DNA of 64,000 nt from Oscillospiraceae bacterium (GCA_009780275.1 WRAI01000002.1:1-64000); one strand, 5' to 3'. Numbered from the stretch's first letter, positions 26,334-35,742 are shown. The notes: generated from the letters alone by a model not told the origin. Program-made: numbers and translations.

Positions 26334-27290
26334 ATGCACGATTTATATACTTTGGCAGAGACTTTTTTTAACCAATTCCCCACTCGATTTCGACGCAAGG
26401 CAAAACAAGCATTCTTAGTGCATTGCGGCGAAGAATTCCGAAAATTTGGCTATGGTAATGCCGATATTGTCATCCAAAAGAACAAAGGCTTGGGCGGCGA
26501 AAACTTCATCGTTTGGCCGCCGGAGCGCACCGATGCCGAAATTTTCATTACCGCTCATTACGACACGCCGCCGCGTAGCGGTTTTTTTGTCTTAGCAGCC
26601 CCACTCGTAGGGCAGGCTTGGAGCATGGCCATTATGCCGATTATCGGCCTGATTTCCGGCTTTCCTCTTGCGCTACTGCTCAACCTCTTTTTTTCCCAAG
26701 TGCTGGGGCTGTCCGGCCTGCTCTCATTTCTTCTCCTCAACGTTGTGTTAGCTATTCCGACCATAGTGTGTCTCAACCTGGCAAACAAGCATAATCACAA
26801 CGACAACGGCAGCGGCCTGCTGGGCGTTTTCCACATTGCGGCGCAGGTGGCACGTGACCCTAAACTCAAAAGCAAAGTCGCTTTTGTGCTGTTCGACAAC
26901 GAAGAATGGGGCCTGTTCGGTGCGCGTGCTTTTGCCAAATGTCGGTACAAGCAAAATTGCTCCGCCAACGCGCCCGTTATCAACCTCGACTGCATTGGCA
27001 ACGGTGATACAGTCTTGCTTACCGCCAAAACGAAACATAACATCTGGCAGGCGCTCGGCATACACTTGCAAGACCAAGGCTTCAACGTCACACAAAAGAA
27101 GAGTTTTCTCACCTTTCCTAGCGACCATTTATGCTTCCCGCGCGGGGTCATGTTAGCGTTTGCCAGGAAATCAAAATTTGGATCCTTGTATTTGCCACGT
27201 ATTCACAGCGGGCGTGATACTGTTTGCGACATTGATACTGTGGCACGGTTGGGTGACGCGGTAGTTGAGTATATGGGCACACTGCCGTAG
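26334..27290 (+). CDS. M28-family metallopeptidase with inserted membrane helices
   Basis: A 318-residue di-zinc peptidase. The M28 ligand set can be traced: H75 (TAHYDTP), D157 (NDNGSG), E190/E191 (DNEEWGLFG), D219 (NLDCIGNGD) and H265 (PSDHLCF). Between H75 and D157 lie two to three hydrophobic helices (about 84-150), a region that is normally a short soluble loop. The enzyme is therefore probably membrane-embedded, with its active site near the bilayer. AGGAG precedes the ATG. The substrate is unknown. Confidence 0.85.
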   Translation: MHDLYTLAETFFNQFPTRFRRKAKQAFLVHCGEEFRKFGYGNADIVIQKNKGLGGENFIVWPPERTDAEIFITAHYDTPPRSGFFVLAAPLVGQAWSMAIMPIIGLISGFPLALLLNLFFSQVLGLSGLLSFLLLNVVLAIPTIVCLNLANKHNHNDNGSGLLGVFHIAAQVARDPKLKSKVAFVLFDNEEWGLFGARAFAKCRYKQNCSANAPVINLDCIGNGDTVLLTAKTKHNIWQALGIHLQDQGFNVTQKKSFLTFPSDHLCFPRGVMLAFARKSKFGSLYLPRIHSGRDTVCDIDTVARLGDAVVEYMGTLP

Positions 27291-27302
27291 AAGCAATTCA
27301 TG

Positions 27303-27333
27303 AAAAAAAAACGGGCGGTAATTTACCGACCGT
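27303..27333 (-). terminator. Terminator of the arg-ars operon
   Basis: On the minus strand an imperfect stem (27311-27333, ACGGTCGGTAA/TTACCGCCCGT) is followed by eight T. It lies about 165 bp past the arsC stop; the stretch between holds no visible gene. Confidence 0.75.
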
Positions 27334-27496
27334 TATAGCCCTATATTCTCTTTCAATCCCATATAACTCTCTGATAATTACATCGTCCAGCCGCCCTTCC
27401 CGCTTCAACACGGTCGCCCGGAAGTGACCAATCTCTACCCGTCAACCAAGATACCAGCCACTTGGATTTGAAGCGCATAGTTATTCTTGAGTCATT

Positions 27497-27898
27497 TCAC
27501 GCTTCTCCACCGGCGATCCGCCGTGCCAAATCTTCCACCCGCCGCACAATCTCCGCCATCGTTTCCAAAAACACCGCGTCACTCTGCCCTGTGGGATCGT
27601 CCAGTCCCCAATCTTCACGATGTTTACAAGGCAACAGCGGACAATCGACATTACAGCCCATCGTAATCACCACATCGAGCGAGGGAATGTCGGCCAGTAA
27701 TTTCGGGCGTTGTGTTGACGCCATATCAATGCCGTATTCCTGCTTAACAAGCCGCACGGCATCGGGATTGATGTTATCCTTTTTGTACGTGCCTGCGCTG
27801 TAGCTTTCAAACACGTCACTCGCCAAATGTTTACCCAGCGCCTCGGCCATTTGGCTGCGGCAAGAGTTGTGAACGCAGATAAAACCTACTTTTTTCAT
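27497..27898 (-). CDS. arsC: Arsenate reductase (low-molecular-weight phosphatase type)
   Basis: A 133-residue thioredoxin-coupled arsenate reductase. The CX5R phosphate loop is at C8-R14 (CVHNSCR), followed by the family pattern FESYSAGT, the cysteine pair region VVITMGCNVDCPLLPC and the general-acid WGLDDPTG. It converts arsenate to arsenite. The start at 27898 has AGGAG upstream. It follows an aquaporin-like channel gene with no gap; no arsR or arsB is present. Confidence 0.92.
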   Translation of the reverse strand: MKKVGFICVHNSCRSQMAEALGKHLASDVFESYSAGTYKKDNINPDAVRLVKQEYGIDMASTQRPKLLADIPSLDVVITMGCNVDCPLLPCKHREDWGLDDPTGQSDAVFLETMAEIVRRVEDLARRIAGGEA

Positions 27899-27899
27899 C

Positions 27900-28577
27900 T
27901 CAACTCTCCTTTTCTTTGGCAAACGCAAACTGATATACCGCATATGCCAGTACCGCACCAATGACTTGCATGGCAATAAAGACAAGCGCGTCTGTCGGCC
28001 TTATCCCCGAAGTTGTTGCGGTCAACATCCGCGCAATGGTGACTTGCGGATTGGCAAACATAGTCGAAGATGTCGCTATCAACTGTCCGCCAACCAAAAA
28101 AGCAACCATCATGGGGATATGCGTCGATTTCGCTTTGATCAACATTAAAATCGCGAGAATTAAAATAAATGTGCCGATGACTTCTCCAAAATATGCGTGA
28201 CTACGCACATTTTGCGAAACGGCAAAGACAACACCAACTTCATCCCAAAACATCAAGTGCGTCACGGCTGTGCCAGCTAGGCCGCCCGCCATTTGAGCCA
28301 AAATAAAGAAAACGGCTTTCTTCGCGCCAATCCGCTTGTCCAATGTCATAATGATTGTCACAACCGGGTTAAAGTGTGCGCCGGAAATCGCACTAAACAT
28401 TTCAATAAGTGCCATCAACACAAAGGCAACAGCAATGGCATTGGCGAGAAGCGCGATGCTCTTGTGACTGTCCAGCACATAAACAAAGAAAATCATGGAC
28501 GCCACCGCCGCCATGACCAAAGACATTGAGCCTAAAAATTCGGCTGTCAGCTCGGTACGTGTCGTGCGTTGGTTCAT
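27900..28577 (-). CDS. MIP/aquaporin-family channel, probable arsenite exporter
   Basis: A 225-residue membrane protein with six predicted helices. The two pore motifs are NPV (70-72, SGAHFNPVV) and NPQ (176-178, FANPQVTIAR), both changed from the canonical NPA, and the second change is unusual. Known AqpS-type channels paired with ArsC let arsenite leave the cell, so arsenate would be reduced and then released through this protein. The stop and the arsC start are nearly contiguous, and argF ends four bases upstream. Confidence 0.87.
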   Translation of the reverse strand: MNQRTTRTELTAEFLGSMSLVMAAVASMIFFVYVLDSHKSIALLANAIAVAFVLMALIEMFSAISGAHFNPVVTIIMTLDKRIGAKKAVFFILAQMAGGLAGTAVTHLMFWDEVGVVFAVSQNVRSHAYFGEVIGTFILILAILMLIKAKSTHIPMMVAFLVGGQLIATSSTMFANPQVTIARMLTATTSGIRPTDALVFIAMQVIGAVLAYAVYQFAFAKEKES

Positions 28578-28581
28578 GTCT

Positions 28582-29493
28582 CTATTGCTCCCCCATCAGC
28601 AACGTCATAACAGCCTTCTGCACGTGCATACGGTTCTCTGCCTCGTCATAAATCTCGCTCGCATGCGCGTCAAACGTCTCTTGGTCAATCTCCTCGCCGC
28701 AATGCGCGGGCAAGCAGTGCAACACCAACGCATTCGGCTTGGCATATTGCATTAATTTTGCATTAACTTGATAGTCGGCAAACGCTCGCCGCCGTAATGC
28801 CGCCTCATCTTCCTGTCCCATGCTCGTCCATACATCTGTGACCACAACATCAGCACCGTCTGCCGCTTCTTTTGGGCTTTCGGTCAGCATAAATTTAGAG
28901 TTATCTTGCACAAAATCCATCACTAACGGGTGCGGCTTATAATTCTTAGGTGACGCCACCGCTACCTCCATATTGCACTTCAATGCGCCGACAATTAGCG
29001 AATTGCAAACGTTATCGGCACCATCACCAATGAAGCAAATTTTCAGTTTATCCAACGTATGCAGCCGCTCGCGAATGGTCATCAAATCGGCCAGCACTTG
29101 ACAGGGATGCCACACATCGGTTAGCCCGTTGATCACAGGAACAGACGCATGCTGTGCCAACTCTTCCACATCATTGTGCTTATACGTACGAATCATAATG
29201 CCGTCAACGTAACGACTCAATACCTGCGCCGTATGCTCAATCGGCTCGCCGCGCCCAAGCTGCAACTCATTGCCGCTCAGAAACAAGGCGTGACCGCCCA
29301 GATGGAACATGCCCGCTTCAAACGACACCCGCGTGCGCGTCGATGACTTGGTGAAAATCATCCCCAATGTCTTGCCCTGCAGTGTTTTGTGTGGCAATCC
29401 GTGCTTGTGATTGTATTTCATCTGATCACCGAGATTGAGAATTGTCTCAATCTCGGCGGGGGTAATGTCGAGTAGTTTCAATAAGTGTTTCAT
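28582..29493 (-). CDS. argF: Ornithine carbamoyltransferase
   Basis: A 303-residue enzyme that makes citrulline from ornithine and carbamoyl phosphate. It shows the carbamoyl-phosphate site SSTRTR (50-55), the HPCQVLADL motif, the TDVWTSMG loop and the ornithine-binding HCLPAH near the C-terminus. Its ATG overlaps the argD stop (ATGA). It is the last arginine gene of the run. Confidence 0.98.
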   Translation of the reverse strand: MKHLLKLLDITPAEIETILNLGDQMKYNHKHGLPHKTLQGKTLGMIFTKSSTRTRVSFEAGMFHLGGHALFLSGNELQLGRGEPIEHTAQVLSRYVDGIMIRTYKHNDVEELAQHASVPVINGLTDVWHPCQVLADLMTIRERLHTLDKLKICFIGDGADNVCNSLIVGALKCNMEVAVASPKNYKPHPLVMDFVQDNSKFMLTESPKEAADGADVVVTDVWTSMGQEDEAALRRRAFADYQVNAKLMQYAKPNALVLHCLPAHCGEEIDQETFDAHASEIYDEAENRMHVQKAVMTLLMGEQ

Positions 29494-30632
29494 AGTATTT
29501 TCCAGCCTTTCTGTAATCTTTCTATGCCTTGTGTCAATTCATCTTGCCTAATTGTCAATGGCGGCAACAATCGCAACTGGTCAGTTCCGCTCGTCAAGGT
29601 CACTACGCCGTTTTTCAGGCAATTTTCGACCAATTTTCGCACGTCAGATCCGATAGTCATGCCAATCATAAGCCCAGTGCCATGCAACTTTCCGGCGAAT
29701 GGCATACTTATCAATGCTTTTCGTAATATTTGCGCCTTTTCCGGAATATTCGGCAATTCTGCCTCAATAATCTCTAATGTCGCCAACGCCGCCACCGCAC
29801 AAATAGGATTGCCACCAAACGTTGTGCCGTGCGTGCCGGGCGACAATACATCACTACATTTTTCATTGGCCAAAATGCCGCCCAGCGGCAACCCGCCCGC
29901 CACACCTTTGGCAAATGTAATTACGTCCGGCATTGCACCCAAAGCTTGACAAGCAAACCACTCACCCGTTCGCCCGATGCCGCATTGCACCTCATCGGCA
30001 ATCAGCAACCAATCGTTTTTGTCGCACAATTGGCGCAATGTTTTCCAGTATTCCGGCTGCAACGGCAAAATACCACCTTCACCTTGGATTGGCTCGACTA
30101 AAATGGCGCATGCATTGTCTTGCAACCCTTCCAATGCTTGCATATCGTTGGCGGGAATATGTACAAAACCCTCAACAAACGGCATAAAATGTTGATGAAA
30201 TTTCGGCTGCCCCGTTGCCGACAATGCCGCCATCGTGCGCCCATGGAAAGAGTTTTCTAACGTAACAATCACATGTCGTCCTGCGCCGTACTTATCGTGC
30301 GAATACTTTCGCGCCAACTTAATGGCTGCCTCATTCGCCTCTGCGCCCGAATTGCAAAAAAAAGCTTTGTCCATGCCGGAGATGGCCGTCAACTTCTCGG
30401 CCAGTTTGGCCGCCGGAAGTGTGCCGTACAAATTGCTGACGTGCGCCAGCGTTGCGGCTTGTTGACTAACAGCTTGTGCCCACTTCGGATGTGCGTGGCC
30501 AACAGAGCTGACGGCAATGCCGGACGCAAAGTCAATGTAGTCTTTGCCGTTGCTGTCGTACAGTCGCGAGCCTTCCCCTTTGACGAACGTGACATCAAAA
30601 CGTCCGCCGTAGTTGTTCATTAAATGTGACAT
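29490..30632 (-). CDS. argD: Acetylornithine aminotransferase
   Basis: A 380-residue PLP-dependent class III aminotransferase. It has FASGIAVSSVGHAHP, FCNSGAEANEAAIKLARK, the substrate loop ENSFHGRTMAALS, EPIQGEGGI, LLIADEVQCGIGRTG and the PLP lysine in VITFAKGVAGGLPLG. ATG at 30632 has AAGGAG upstream. It overlaps argF by four bases. Confidence 0.97.
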   Translation of the reverse strand: MSHLMNNYGGRFDVTFVKGEGSRLYDSNGKDYIDFASGIAVSSVGHAHPKWAQAVSQQAATLAHVSNLYGTLPAAKLAEKLTAISGMDKAFFCNSGAEANEAAIKLARKYSHDKYGAGRHVIVTLENSFHGRTMAALSATGQPKFHQHFMPFVEGFVHIPANDMQALEGLQDNACAILVEPIQGEGGILPLQPEYWKTLRQLCDKNDWLLIADEVQCGIGRTGEWFACQALGAMPDVITFAKGVAGGLPLGGILANEKCSDVLSPGTHGTTFGGNPICAVAALATLEIIEAELPNIPEKAQILRKALISMPFAGKLHGTGLMIGMTIGSDVRKLVENCLKNGVVTLTSGTDQLRLLPPLTIRQDELTQGIERLQKGWKIL

Positions 30633-30648
30633 ATTATATCTCCTTGTG

Positions 30649-30677
30649 TGTAGGGGCAACTTGCATTCGCCTCTACA
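30649..30677. repeat. REP-like palindrome, degenerate copy
   Basis: TGTAGGGGC (30649-30657) pairs with GCCTCTACA (30669-30677) with one mismatch-type pair, in the argB-argD gap and overlapping the argB stop. It belongs with the perfect copy at 11500-11534. Confidence 0.55.
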
Positions 30678-31527
30678 GAATCATCGTCCCAACGCCGCTA
30701 TCGCTCAACAACTCCACCAAAATCGCGTGCGGCATCCGTCCGTCCAAAATATGCGTACGGCTTACGCCCTCGCGCACGGCTTGCACGCAACAATCAACTT
30801 TTGGCTTCATACCGCCCGAAATCACGCCCTCCTTAACTAGTAACGGCACTTCGTGCAACGGCACGACGGGCATTAAGCTGCCCGAGTCATTTGGGTCGCG
30901 CAGGAGACCGCGCACATCGGTGAGCAGCATTAACTTCTTGGCTTTGAGCGCAATGGCAAGCCGCGAGGCGGCAATATCGGCGTTGATATTATAGCTTTCG
31001 CCGTTTTCGCCACCTGCAACTGTTGATATAACAGGGATATAGCCTTTGTCAATTGCATCCAGCACAGGTTGTGCATCAATGTTATTTAGTTCGCCGACGA
31101 AACCTAGTTCGGCGTTAAGCTGTTTCGCCATCATCATACCGCCGTCTAAGCCCGACAGACTCAACGCCTGCCCGCCACGTCCGGCAATTAATGCCGCCAA
31201 CTCCTTGCCAATCTTACCGCATAGCACCATTTGCACAACATCCATCGTTTCCCGGTCAGTGTAACGCAATCCGTTGACAAACTTCGGCTCTTTCCCAATT
31301 TTTTTGAGATGCTCGTTGATTTCCGGCCCGCCGCCATGGACCAACACGACTTTAATGCCCACAAGTTGCAGCAACACAATGTCACTGATAACATTGCGTT
31401 TCAATACCTCGCTCGCCATCGCCGCGCCGCCATACTTGATGACGATAATATCGTCCTTGTATTCCTGAATGTACGGCAGGGCTTCGCTAATAATTTCGGC
31501 CCTGCGTAGATTTTCTTGTTCTGTCAT
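30673..31527 (-). CDS. argB: Acetylglutamate kinase
   Basis: A 284-residue amino-acid kinase that phosphorylates N-acetylglutamate. It shows IVIKYGGAAM, VLVHGGGPEI, GLRYTDRETMDVVQMVL, AGGENGESYNINADIAA and LLTDVRGLL. The N-terminal helix (TEQENLRRAEIISEAL) is typical of arginine-sensitive hexameric forms, so feedback inhibition is likely. A 140-bp gap without a recognisable gene separates it from argJ. Confidence 0.98.
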   Translation of the reverse strand: MTEQENLRRAEIISEALPYIQEYKDDIIVIKYGGAAMASEVLKRNVISDIVLLQLVGIKVVLVHGGGPEINEHLKKIGKEPKFVNGLRYTDRETMDVVQMVLCGKIGKELAALIAGRGGQALSLSGLDGGMMMAKQLNAELGFVGELNNIDAQPVLDAIDKGYIPVISTVAGGENGESYNINADIAASRLAIALKAKKLMLLTDVRGLLRDPNDSGSLMPVVPLHEVPLLVKEGVISGGMKPKVDCCVQAVREGVSRTHILDGRMPHAILVELLSDSGVGTMIL

Positions 31528-31667
31528 AGTTGATTCCTTTCAGTCACGCCTCACGCCGCCGCCTTATCGGCAAAACTTCGACTTTACAACTTCCAACTTC
31601 ATTGCCTGCAGCAATTACGCGAAAATTTTCAGGCATTCCATTTTTTCCGGGCAGCTGTTCGGCAGCT

Positions 31668-32882
31668 CTAACTCCTATACTCCCCATTTATTTTGACATA
31701 CTCATAGGTCAAATCGCACCCATACGCCTCGCCGTAGGCCGCACCTTCGTTGAGTTGGATGTCAATATCAATGTCATCGTGTTCGAGGATTTTCCGTGCC
31801 AACTCCTCATCAAAATTCAAACCTTTCCCATTTTGACACACAACGATTGTCTGTATATCATCTGAAAAAGCAACTTCCACGCCATTTTGGTCGAAATGCA
31901 CGCCCGCGTAGCCCATAGCACACAACACACGCCCCCAGTTGGCATCACTACCGAAGATAGCTGCCTTGACCAACGATGAATCCACCACACTCTTTGCCAA
32001 TGTCAAAGCATCATGCTCGTTCGCCGCGCCGCCTACCTTTGCCGTAATAAGCTTTGTCGCACCCTCCCCATCGGCCGCCATCATGCGCGCCAGCTTGCGG
32101 CACAGGGCTTGCAGGGCTTCGACAAACCGCGCGTAATCCTCGTTTTCGCTTTCAATACACGCGTTGTCGGCGCGGCCATTTGATAGCAGTATCACCATAT
32201 CATTGGTCGACGTGTCGCCGTCAACGCTGACACAGTTAAATGTCCTATCCACCACATGACGCAAAGCATTTTGCAGCATTTTCCGTGATATGGCGCAATC
32301 GGTGGCAATAAATGCCAGCATTGTCGCCATGTTGGGTTTCATCATGCCTACACCCTTGGCAATCGCGCCGATGGTGACTCTTTTGCCACCAATACTCACG
32401 ATCACAGCGTTTTGCTTGGGAATTGTGTCGGTCGTCATAATGGCCTGTGCCGCGTCAATGCTGCCGTAGGGCGATAATTTTTCCGCCAATGGCGACAGTG
32501 CTGCCACAATTTTTTCAACCGGCAATCGCTGGCCAATGACGCCTGTCGACGCTACCGCAATGTCCTCCGGTGCAATGCCCAGCACTTCGGCGGTCATTTG
32601 GCAGACCATGGTGGCATTCATCATGCCATCGGGTGCACAGGCGTTGGCATTGCCGCTATTGACAACAATCGCACGTGCTGTGCCGTTGGCAAGATTCTTT
32701 TGGGTAAGCTTAACAGGGTCGGCCTTGACAACGTTTTGTGTGTACGTTGCCGCAGCAACACATGGCGTGTCGGACACAATCAGTGCAAGGTCGAGTTTGC
32801 TCGAGTCTTTATAGATTCCGGCATGAATACCAGCAGTTTGAAAGCCTGTGACAGCAGTGATCCCACCATTGATGAAATTCAT
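31668..32882 (-). CDS. argJ: Bifunctional glutamate/ornithine N-acetyltransferase
   Basis: A 404-residue ArgJ. The self-cleavage site with the nucleophilic threonine is T187 in KPNMATMLAFIATD. Other motifs are VNSGNANAC, STGVIGQRLP and VDGDTSTNDM. It recycles the acetyl group from acetylornithine to glutamate; no argA or argE is seen nearby, consistent with the cyclic pathway. The start overlaps the argC stop by four bases. Confidence 0.97.
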   Translation of the reverse strand: MNFINGGITAVTGFQTAGIHAGIYKDSSKLDLALIVSDTPCVAAATYTQNVVKADPVKLTQKNLANGTARAIVVNSGNANACAPDGMMNATMVCQMTAEVLGIAPEDIAVASTGVIGQRLPVEKIVAALSPLAEKLSPYGSIDAAQAIMTTDTIPKQNAVIVSIGGKRVTIGAIAKGVGMMKPNMATMLAFIATDCAISRKMLQNALRHVVDRTFNCVSVDGDTSTNDMVILLSNGRADNACIESENEDYARFVEALQALCRKLARMMAADGEGATKLITAKVGGAANEHDALTLAKSVVDSSLVKAAIFGSDANWGRVLCAMGYAGVHFDQNGVEVAFSDDIQTIVVCQNGKGLNFDEELARKILEHDDIDIDIQLNEGAAYGEAYGCDLTYEYVKINGEYRS

Positions 32883-33850
32883 AAACCCATCCTCATTTTC
32901 AAAATCTGCACCGCCGCGCCCGATGCGCCTTTGCCGAGATTATCCAGCCGCGCGGCCAGCATCATGTGTTGGTCATTGCCGTACGTCAAAATCTCCATGC
33001 CGTCATTGCCTGCCATAATAGTTGGGTCGAGCTGTCCGCCATCATCGCCGTGACTGACAGGAAATACGTCAATAATTGATTCCAATTCGTAATATTTTTC
33101 GTAAAAATTGCGAACATCGTTCAGTGCCATCGACTTTGTCATTTGTGCAGGTGTAAGTGGCACGGTAACAAGCAAGCCTTGCGGAAAATCGCCCAACACG
33201 GGCATAAACCATGGCGGTGCGTTGAGTCCGCACACGGCTTGTATTTCCGGCAAATGTTTGTGTTGTAACTCCAGCGCATATGGACGCGGTGCTTTTAGCT
33301 TGTCATTGGTGGCTCGATTATTCTCATACTCGGCAATCATTGCCTTGCCGCCGCCGGTGTATCCGGTGATCGAAACACATTGCAACGCAGCATTTTTATC
33401 CAAAATCCCGTTTGCAATCAGCGGATAAATCAAGGCGCAAAACCCACTGGCATGGCACCCCGGCACAGCAATGCGGTTGCTTGTCAGCACGGCTTCACGG
33501 TGCGCCGGTGAAAGTTCGGGAAGTCCATACGCCCACCCCGGCGTTGTACGATGTGCCGTTGAGGCGTCTATGATAAGTAGTTCGGAATTTTCTGCCAACG
33601 CCACAGCCTCCCGCGCCGCTACATCAGGCAAACACAGAAACGCCACATCCGCCGCTTGCAATGCCTCGCGCCGCGCGTTGACGTCTTTGCGTTTGTCTTC
33701 GTCTAAGATAATCAACTCCATACTTCTGACGTTCCGCGACGTTGCCTGCGGCAACTCTGCGAAAGTCGACAGTTCGCCTTGCAAGGCTTCGAGCCGTTGT
33801 TGAATTTGTAAGCCGGTTGTGCCTTCGCGGCCGTCTATAAAAATTTTCAT
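32879..33850 (-). CDS. argC: N-acetyl-gamma-glutamyl-phosphate reductase (short type)
   Basis: A 323-residue reductase of the shorter type-2 branch. It shows FIDGREGTTGLQIQQRL, the catalytic cysteine in VPGCHASGF, ITGYTGGGKAMI and LDNLGKGASGAAVQ near the C-terminus. It acts between ArgB and ArgD. It is followed directly by argJ with an ATGA overlap. Confidence 0.96.
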   Translation of the reverse strand: MKIFIDGREGTTGLQIQQRLEALQGELSTFAELPQATSRNVRSMELIILDEDKRKDVNARREALQAADVAFLCLPDVAAREAVALAENSELLIIDASTAHRTTPGWAYGLPELSPAHREAVLTSNRIAVPGCHASGFCALIYPLIANGILDKNAALQCVSITGYTGGGKAMIAEYENNRATNDKLKAPRPYALELQHKHLPEIQAVCGLNAPPWFMPVLGDFPQGLLVTVPLTPAQMTKSMALNDVRNFYEKYYELESIIDVFPVSHGDDGGQLDPTIMAGNDGMEILTYGNDQHMMLAARLDNLGKGASGAAVQILKMRMGL

Positions 33851-33864
33851 GGTGTACTCCTGTT

Positions 33865-33883
33865 TGTAGAAATTGCTTATTCG
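33865..33883. repeat. Stop-codon-linked motif GTAGAAA-TGCTTATT (copy A)
   Basis: In the lipoprotein-argC gap, GTAGAAATTGCTTATTC includes the lipoprotein stop codon (TAA in AATAAGCA on the minus strand). The same AATAAGCA box, linked to stop codons, recurs at 35743-35763 and in the repeats of 40.7-43.6 kb. Confidence 0.5.
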
Positions 33884-34320
33884 CCGTACCGCCTCATGTC
33901 ATAAGAAAACCCAGTTGACCATTGCCGCTCGGCTAATGTGATATACACTTTTTCTAATCCTAAAATATCAGTCGTTAGGGTAATCATTTCATTATCTAGC
34001 GTTACTTCAAACGGCACGTTGGATTCAGCGATGGAAATTGCTGCGTACAACTCGGCAATATCATATTGAGAAATAAAATGCAACCTAGCTTGAGGTGCAA
34101 CTGAACCTACCCAACAGCTTTCTACGTAGATACGCAAATAAACACTTGAATCGTATGCCCACACCTCAAATGCCGCATTGCGTGTTGAATTACCCGGTGC
34201 TTGTTCAAGGTTTCGATGGTCTGCTCCACAGATGTCACAATGGTAATCAACAAACTCGGTTTGCCCACACGCGACTAATAGAAAAATCATTGCTACAACG
34301 AGTGCAAAATATCTTTTCAT
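33877..34320 (-). CDS. Putative lipoprotein
   Basis: A 147-residue secreted protein with an N-terminal signal and a lipobox ending at C18 (LLVACGQ). The mature part contains a CxxC pair (YHCDICGADH) and no known domain. It sits between argH and argC, in an otherwise contiguous arginine operon, and its stop carries the AATAAGCA box. It looks like an insertion into the operon; its function is unknown. Confidence 0.75.
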   Translation of the reverse strand: MKRYFALVVAMIFLLVACGQTEFVDYHCDICGADHRNLEQAPGNSTRNAAFEVWAYDSSVYLRIYVESCWVGSVAPQARLHFISQYDIAELYAAISIAESNVPFEVTLDNEMITLTTDILGLEKVYITLAERQWSTGFSYDMRRYGE

Positions 34321-34358
34321 GATTTTGTTCTCCTATTCGCAAAATAAAATTCCCGCCC

Positions 34359-35729
34359 CTACAACACCCCGCGCACTGCCTTAATATGCCTCTCCACCGC
34401 CTCCGGTGCAGGCCCGCCCGGCGCATTCCGCCCGGCAACGCATTGTTCCGGCGTAATCGCTTGCACCAAGCTTTCGTCAAATAGCGGACTAGCCGCTTGA
34501 TATTCCGCCAACGGCAAATTATCCAACGTAACATCTAACTCAATGCACTTAGCCACCAATTCGCCGACAATTTTATAAGCATCGCGGAACGGTAAACCCT
34601 TGCGAACCAAGAAATCGGCGCAGTCCGTAGCGTTCATATAACCTTTGTCACAAGCAGCGCGCATGACTTCAACATTGACGCGCATCGTCGCCAACATCGG
34701 CGCAAAGACTTCCAGGCACAACATTGTGGTGTCGATGGCGTCAAAAGTCGCCTCTTTGTCCTCTTGCATATCCTTGTTATAGGCCAGCGGCAGGGCTTTC
34801 ATCATAGTTAACAATGCCATCAAATCGCCGTAAACGCGCCCGCTTTTGCCGCGGATTAACTCCGCCATGTCGGGGTTTTTCTTCTGCGGCATGATAGACG
34901 AGCCGGTGCTGTATGCATCATCAAGCTCGATATAGCTAAATTCGGAGCTGCACCACAAAATAATCTCCTCGCAGAACCGCGACAAGTGCATCATAACAAT
35001 TGACAAGCACGCGCAAAGTTCAATGCAATAATCACGGTCACTAACGGCATCTTGCGAGTTTTGCGAAATTTTTGCAAAGCCCAGTTCCGCCGCCGTGGCC
35101 ACGCGGTCTATGGGATAAGTCGTAGTTGCCATCGCACCGGAACCCAGCGGGCAGACATCAACACGTTTGCGGCAATCTTGCAACCGTTCGATGTCGCGGC
35201 GAAACATCTCGGCATACGCCATCAAATGGTGTGCAAATGTTACCGGCTGTGCGTGCTGTAAGTGCGTAAAACCCGGCATAAGCGTATGCAAATGTTGTTC
35301 TGCCTTATTGCACAAAGCGCTCAATAATGCCTTCAACTGCCCATCCAACTCATCAATCGCCGTTTTAACATACTTACGCGTGTCGGTGGCAACTTGGTCG
35401 TTGCGGCTGCGTGCCGTGTGCAACCGCTTGCCTGCATCGCCGATACGTTGTGTTAACAGCGTTTCGACGTTCATGTGAATATCCTCGGCATCGGGTGAGA
35501 ACTCTATTTTGCCATTTTCAATGTCGGCAAGCAGCTCACATAATCCGTTGACGATTGCCTCAACATCATCTTGTGCAAGAATGCCTTGCTTGCCCAACAT
35601 TTTTGCGTGGGCAATACTGCCTTGAATATCTTGGCGGTACAGCCGCGCATCAAAGCGAATGGATGAATGAAAATCGTTGGCGGTTTTGTCGGTTGCACCG
35701 ACTGTGCGGCCTGCCCAAAGTTTGCTCAT
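34359..35729 (-). CDS. argH: Argininosuccinate lyase
   Basis: A 456-residue member of the fumarase/aspartase superfamily that releases arginine and fumarate. It begins WAGRTVGATDKTANDFHSSI and has the DQVATDTR substrate loop, TVG-type HLQHAQPVTFAHH and the family signature GSSIMPQKKNPD. AGGAGG precedes the ATG. It lies downstream of an ABC transporter and a small inserted gene. Confidence 0.98.
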   Translation of the reverse strand: MSKLWAGRTVGATDKTANDFHSSIRFDARLYRQDIQGSIAHAKMLGKQGILAQDDVEAIVNGLCELLADIENGKIEFSPDAEDIHMNVETLLTQRIGDAGKRLHTARSRNDQVATDTRKYVKTAIDELDGQLKALLSALCNKAEQHLHTLMPGFTHLQHAQPVTFAHHLMAYAEMFRRDIERLQDCRKRVDVCPLGSGAMATTTYPIDRVATAAELGFAKISQNSQDAVSDRDYCIELCACLSIVMMHLSRFCEEIILWCSSEFSYIELDDAYSTGSSIMPQKKNPDMAELIRGKSGRVYGDLMALLTMMKALPLAYNKDMQEDKEATFDAIDTTMLCLEVFAPMLATMRVNVEVMRAACDKGYMNATDCADFLVRKGLPFRDAYKIVGELVAKCIELDVTLDNLPLAEYQAASPLFDESLVQAITPEQCVAGRNAPGGPAPEAVERHIKAVRGVL

Positions 35730-35742
35730 GGGGATTCCTCCT

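Noticed and set aside
31530-31865. 111-codon plus-strand frame in the argB-argJ gap
   Set aside because: It runs antisense into argJ and has no ribosome binding site or recognisable domain.
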